This document shows, in pieces, positions 20,271-23,980 of a DNA stretch of 23,980 nt. Made by a program: the position numbers and the translations under genes. Origin of the DNA: Chara braunii. Lineage: Eukaryota > Streptophyta > Charophyceae > Charales > Characeae. The notes under the pieces were generated by a model, which saw nothing but the letters and a program-made list of their open reading frames with translations, was not told the DNA's origin and did not search any database. The DNA is taken from the NCBI GenBank assembly GCA_003427395.1, contig BFEA01000085.1, positions 2,665,985-2,689,964 of the forward strand, in the 5' to 3' direction. The stretch's first letter is position 1. Each line of letters begins with the position of its first letter.

Positions 20271-20870
20271 CTCAATATGAATTTTGCAATATGAAATGAT
20301 GATATCTTTAAAAAAATAAAATAAAAAATTGTAATACTAAAAAATATTTCGAATTTCAGACTGCAGATTATCAAAGAAACGGAAGGAAAAAACAAATTGA
20401 ACTGAAAAAGAATTTTTTAGTCCGCAAGTTCAGGTAATTCCGAATTTAGAAAAAAAAAAAATCGGAATAATTGAATTATAATTCAGATGAGAGTATGCGC
20501 AGCAAATTTCGATTTTGGGATATAGAATCCCGAAACCCAACTGTGAAAAGAGATTTTCCGAGAAAGTAAAATTTCGGAATACTAAGCAACCGAAAATTTC
20601 GAATTTCGGAAAAAATGTAAGAAAATAAAAAAATGCAGCTACTAATTAATGCGTGATTAAGAATTAATAAGAAAAACGAATTATCGCAAAGAAAGAATTC
20701 CGAAACTAGAAAAAAAACATTTTCGGATTTATCAAGCAGCAAATTTTCGAATTTCAAGAAAAAAAGAATCGAAAATTTCAGCTACTGCGCAATTTCGGAT
20801 GTCACAAAAATTTCGAAACACGAATCTGCGCCAAAGAGAGAATTCCAAAAAAAGGAAAAAAAAATCGGAA
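20270..20870. other. AT-rich block with TTCGGAA-like words
   Basis: Gene-free AT-rich sequence in which variants of AAATTTCGGAA and CGAATTTC recur (for example 20346, 20502, 20570, 20592, 20745). The same words recur at 22860-23420 on the other side of the LTR. Composition fits an intron or element leader rather than coding DNA. Confidence 0.5.
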
Positions 20871-20874
20871 TTGG

Positions 20875-20927
20875 CCTAGGCTACCAGCCAGGCCAGCCCG
20901 TGCAAGGACCAGGGAAGGTCCCAGCAA

Positions 20928-20960
<33 letters not shown>

Positions 20961-21144
20961 TAAAAAAAAATCCGAAAATAAAACTATATTATGCAGAAAA
21001 ATAAACTGAACAGCTTTTGCCTCAGGGTCACATCGAAATTCTTCACCAAATATAAAATAAAAAATAAAATTTAAAAATATTGTTTTATTTTTATTTTTTT
21101 GGCCCGGCCGGGCAAGTGACCCCGGGCCACTCTGGTAGCCTAGG
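20875..21144. repeat. Fold-back with 13-bp inverted arms
   Basis: CCTAGGCTACCAG at 20875-20887 is repeated perfectly inverted as CTGGTAGCCTAGG at 21132-21144. Next to the arms on the inside both sides are GC-rich (GGCC, GGGC words), and the 190 bases in the centre are strongly AT-rich, with an (AAT)n run and an A/T hairpin (about 21055-21100). The layout resembles a small fold-back or MITE, but the family is not known. Confidence 0.6.
20928..20961. repeat. (AAT)n microsatellite
   Basis: About eleven tandem AAT units, directly after the left arm of the fold-back, followed by a poly-A stretch. Confidence 0.95.
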
Positions 21145-21194
21145 AATTGGCAGTTAGGTCATGAATCGCAAATGGGGACTAATTAGGTTAACGT

Positions 21195-21201
<7 letters not shown>

Positions 21202-21226
<25 letters not shown>

Positions 21227-21298
21227 CATCGATCGATCGATCGATCAATCAATCAAGCAATCAATCAATCGATAGACCGATAGATCGATCGATCGATC
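21202..21298. repeat. (ATCA/ATCG)n microsatellite
   Basis: About 97 bases of tetranucleotide units alternating between ATCA and ATCG blocks. The ATCG units are self-complementary (GATC/CGAT), so the tract can form cruciform-like structures. Confidence 0.95.
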
Positions 21299-21338
21299 CT
21301 CCCCAAAGGTCAGGTTGACGTCCTGATTCACGCGTGGG

Positions 21339-21351
21339 GCTCCGATACCAA
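21339..21351 (-). promoter_or_regulatory. Inverted primer-binding-type sequence
   Basis: GCTCCGATACCAA on the + strand is the exact reverse complement of the 13 bases at 22719-22731. Read on the - strand it is TTGGTATCGGAGC, a primer binding site matching the 3' end of initiator-Met tRNA except for one G. It lies one base before the candidate LTR start at 21353. It could mark a second element facing the other way. Confidence 0.55.
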
Positions 21352-21649
21352 CTGATACATGTTCAGTTGAGCAATGTATATGGAGCTAAGGATCCGCAAA
21401 GTGATGAGAAGGACTCGAATGGACAATACGGCGTCAGCAAATCATCAACAAGCAATGTACATCCAGATACATGTGAAAATAGCACAATGTAGCCCAGCGG
21501 AAGACTCAAGATATGACCTGACCCGTCAGATACTGACGCGACATCCCATCATATGCGACACATGTGAGAGAGGGAGGAGGGACCGCATACATGGAAGAAA
21601 GGTCCCTCCTTTGTTACATCTTCGACTCACACGGGCGCTACCGGACCCG

Positions 21650-21960
21650 ACTTAGGGCCGGAGGGACACACCAGGGCCTAAAGGCCCGACCTTTGAGGGT
21701 CACAGGCCCTAAAGGCCTGATTTTGGACAGCCACCCATCGGGTAGGCCCAAACGACACTTCGTTTGGGCCTGGCGGCGCTCTTAAAGCTGCCGCCCGCCG
21801 ATTGAGGCTGAACCGTCCATCTAGACAGTTCAGGGTCTGGCCTGGTCTCGCAGCATTGAGGCCAGACCAATGCCTACCGGTATAAGTACCGGTACCTGCC
21901 TCAGTTGAGGCATTGACCTACCGGCATTGTACCGGTACGGTATGGTCAGCGCCAGAGCGT
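21650..21960. repeat. Hairpin-dense GC-rich block
   Basis: A series of perfect dyads: GGCCCAAACGA/TCGTTTGGGCC with a 4-base loop (arms 21745-21755 and 21760-21770), GGTCTGGCCT/AGGCCAGACC (21834-21843 and 21859-21868), TGCCTCA/TGAGGCA with a 2-base loop (near 21897-21912), ACCGGTA/TACCGGT with TAAG between (near 21878-21895), and two GGCC-TAAA-GGCC words (21670-21720). RNA from this strand would be strongly folded. Confidence 0.8.
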
Positions 21961-22115
21961 TGTTTTGATGCGCTAAACTTAGCGCAGGGGCTGGAGCAGG
22001 AGCGCAGCATAGCGCAGCAGCGTGAGGAGCAGCAGCGGGCGACTGAGTTACACGGCGGTTCTCACCGCCTGAGGTACCGGGAGCTTGGAGGATCTCTCCT
22101 CCTCTCCCTCGCCAG

Positions 22116-22215
22116 TCCCCTCTCTCTCTCTCCTCTTCTTCTCCTCTTCTTCTCCTTCTTCTTCTCCTTCTTCTTCTTCTTCTTCTTCTTCTTCTTCTTC
22201 TTCTTCTTCTTCTTC
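22116..22215 (+). repeat. 100-base pure pyrimidine tract, mostly (TTC)n
   Basis: Every base from 22116 to 22215 is C or T on the + strand. It begins with a CT-rich part and passes into a clean TTC/CTT repeat of about 70 bases. Read as protein it gives poly-Phe or poly-Glu, which is an artefact of the repeat. Confidence 0.97.
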
Positions 22216-22719
22216 AGACTGGAGACCATCCAGTTGGACAGAGATCAGGGTTGGATTTCGGTGATACGAGACTGTGGTACTTACCTGATTGGAGACTTGG
22301 AGATTGTTGAGGTTGATACTCGGCTGCATCACAGCTGGACACCAGTTACATATGGACTCGGTTATCTCCGACATTGGTGACCTTGGGTCTTCAACATTTT
22401 GATCTTGTTATATGACATTCTGGACTACTATTTCGGAGACCTACCTTGTGACCTATCGTTGTGATCTACCTCCTACCTCCTTCGTCTCTCCTCCCACCTT
22501 TCATCTGTGTGTGTGTACGGGATCTGGGTATCGTCTATGCATGACCCAGACCCCCACCATCTCATGATTGTATGTGTGTGGAGTGATGCCATGTAGGTCA
22601 GTCTTTGTGAGTCAGTCTATGTGAGTCAGTTCGTTATCAGACTTCCGCTGCATAAATGCTCATCCTATAGTGGTTGATCTGTGGTTCTGCCCATACTCAT
22701 TGAAGTATGTAACAATTTT

Positions 22720-22731
22720 TGGTATCGGAGC
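22720..22731 (+). promoter_or_regulatory. Primer binding site for initiator-Met tRNA
   Basis: TGGTATCGGAGC, five bases after the LTR end ATGTAACA, matches the usual plant site TGGTATCAGAGC at 11 of 12 positions. Reverse transcription of an LTR element would start here, reading toward the left LTR. It fixes the element orientation as + strand. Confidence 0.8.
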
Positions 22732-22756
22732 AGACCAAAACGGATCTGCTCACCAG

Positions 22757-23694
22757 GTAAGACCGTTTTAGAATTAGGTTATCACGTTTGATCTTCTAAA
22801 TCGGCGCTGAAGTATTATCAAGTTCAAAGTTGGAAATTTTCTTTTTTTTTCTTCTTTTCGGTATTCTCACTATTTCGGCAATTCCGTTTCAATTCAGTAT
22901 TCGGACTTTAAAAATTCGGATTTCTGTTATACACGGTATGCTGTTTAAATNAGATCCGANAGATTGACACTAATCCAACATTNTGTTTGATTCGGATTTC
23001 GGAGTAGGTATTCGTAATTAGGGTTGAATCAGTAGCATGTTTGAAATTCGGGTTTTGATGTTATTCAGCATTCCGATTTTCGGCATTCTGTTGTAAAACC
23101 TACATTTCGTTTTTCTATTGAGATTTTCGTTGTTTTTCAGTATGGGAATTAGGGTTATAAAAATCTTTTGGTTTTAGATCAACTTGGGGGAAAACCGAAT
23201 GTTTTGGGACCGTAAATCCGGAAATTTTGCCGAAACGCGGAAATTAAGGTTGGGACCGAAATTTTCGCGAAATTTTTTTCGTTTCTCCTTGTTTGAGAAA
23301 TTCCGAAAATAGGTTTAGGCGTTTAAAAATCGGATTTTGACGGTGGGAAGTCTCGAAATTCGCATTTCTGAAAATTCGAGCGTTTTTCTTCTGAAAATTT
23401 TCCGAATTTTTTTTTAACACACTAAGCCGTATCTGACCTAAAATTGCAACTACCGGGCAGTCCACTTATTAAACAGTGAACTCCCGGTCTCATATGGATC
23501 TCAACGAGACCTAATCATAATACCTTTCAAATTCGTTATTAAGTAGTGATCTTTATTTACAAACATTGTTTACCAATTATCATTCGGATTTATTTCGTGA
23601 ATTATCATTATTTATTGATTAAATCGTTATAAATTCCTTATTACGAATTTTTTGAAGAGTTTACGGGAAATTATTTTTTTTTCCATTTGATTAG
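22757..23694 (+). other. Probable intron in the LTR element leader
   Basis: A strong 5' splice site CAG|GTAAGA stands at 22754-22762, 26 bases after the primer binding site. The following 0.93 kb is AT-rich with many stops, and ends in a T-rich tract and TTGATTAG at 23687-23694; an alternative acceptor CAACAG ends at 23704. Downstream the sequence turns GC-rich and opens the gag-like frame. Three undetermined bases lie inside (22951, 22960, 22983). Confidence 0.5.
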
Positions 23695-23828
23695 GTGTCA
23701 ACAGTCCATCAGTGGGACAGGGGATTGTATGTATATTGCTTGATTGTTCTACCCCTGTTCCCACTCTCCCTACCCCCCCGTCTTCTGTGATTACCGGGAC
23801 TTCTCAAGTACCGCATCAGATCAGACTG

Positions 23829-23980
23829 ATGTCGACGGAACAGGACACCGGGGCACTGCCACGACGCAGTGCCAGAATCGCAGTTCGTGCCCGCCCTGCA
23901 GTACCTCCAAGACCGAAGAAACTCAGCAGACGGACGACTCCAGCAGCATCAAGTACGGCATTGACGGTACAAGACGCCAC
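23829..23980 (+). CDS. Start of a gag-like ORF, open at window end
   Basis: ATG at 23829 opens a frame that runs without a stop to the last base (50 codons plus two bases). It reads MSTEQDTGALPRRSARIAVRARP and is rich in Arg, Ala, Pro and Ser; the RRSARI words are common at the N terminus of plant retrotransposon Gag proteins. It follows an LTR, a primer binding site and a likely leader intron in the right order. The family (gypsy or copia) cannot be told from the part seen. The start is chosen as the first ATG after the likely acceptor in this frame. Confidence 0.55.
   Translation, partial: MSTEQDTGALPRRSARIAVRARPAVPPRPKKLSRRTTPAASSTALTVQDA

Larger units (their letters stand above)
21353..22714 (+). 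mobile_element. Candidate LTR, 1.36 kb
   Basis: A stretch that begins TGATACAT and ends ATGTAACA, so its ends are the standard TG...CA and form an imperfect inverted pair (TGATACAT against TGTTACAT). It is followed after five bases by a tRNA-type primer binding site, which fixes it as a 5' LTR of a + strand element. It contains a hairpin-dense GC block (21650-21960), a 100-base pyrimidine tract (22116-22215), and no convincing gene; open frames at 21374-21655 and 21913-22380 are low-complexity or chance. The partner 3' LTR would lie beyond the window. Confidence 0.6.

Noticed and set aside
21202-21298. Tetranucleotide tract considered as a CRISPR-like or regularly spaced array
   Set aside because: There are no unique spacers; it is a plain ATCA/ATCG microsatellite.
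21374-21655. A 93-codon + strand frame in the LTR
   Set aside because: No recognisable motif, sits in a non-coding LTR context, and length is within chance for this composition.
22048-22374. A - strand frame with a long poly-Glu stretch, and its + strand poly-Phe counterpart
   Set aside because: Both are readings of the (TTC)n pyrimidine tract, not genes.

Overview
The window is a nuclear, repeat-filled stretch of a green-lineage (streptophyte) genome. It holds no intact host gene that I can recognise. Almost all of it is decayed transposable elements packed side by side: a Helitron on the + strand, a Ty3/gypsy element on the - strand, an L1-type LINE on the + strand, and the 5' part of another LTR element on the + strand that runs off the window. 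A fragment of the chloroplast gene psbC sits inside the Helitron, so the host has a plastid. The gypsy and LINE proteins resemble, from memory, repeat families of the charophyte alga Chara braunii. That assignment is an inference I could not check.

Layout. Positions 1-600 hold a CGGTCGG palindrome cluster and no recognisable gene. Positions about 600-6350 are a Helitron Rep/helicase pseudogene in many frames: an N-terminal Ser/Pro/Thr-rich region with three copies of a basic module, the third split by about 330 bp of psbC; then Helitron N-terminal, HUH nuclease, two-tyrosine motif, a middle domain broken by a 53-bp triplication, and the first helicase motifs with altered Walker A and B residues. 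Homology stops just after motif II. Positions 6355-6953 hold unrecognised coding-like sequence.

Positions about 7090-11950 (- strand) are a gypsy element in the order gag, protease, RT, RNase H, integrase, with frameshifts, stops and an internal deletion of the first half of RNase H. Its 3' end and both LTRs were not identified. Positions about 12440-20270 (+ strand) are a LINE: ORF1 with a CCHC knuckle, interrupted by a 570-base assembly gap (13006-13575), a very polar purine-rich extension, then ORF2 with endonuclease, reverse transcriptase and a damaged C-terminal zinc region.

Positions 20270-21340 are AT-rich with a fold-back and microsatellites. Positions 21353-22714 look like a 1.36-kb LTR (TG...CA), carrying a dense hairpin block and a 100-nt pure pyrimidine tract. 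It is followed by an initiator-Met-type primer binding site, a likely 5'-leader intron of about 0.94 kb, and the start of a gag-like ORF open at the window end. A second, inverted copy of the primer-binding sequence abuts the other end of the LTR.

I see no evidence for a working novel system. The most notable items are the organelle insertion inside the Helitron, the inverted primer-binding-site pair, the hairpin-dense LTR, the putative leader intron, and small rearrangements that record how the elements broke.
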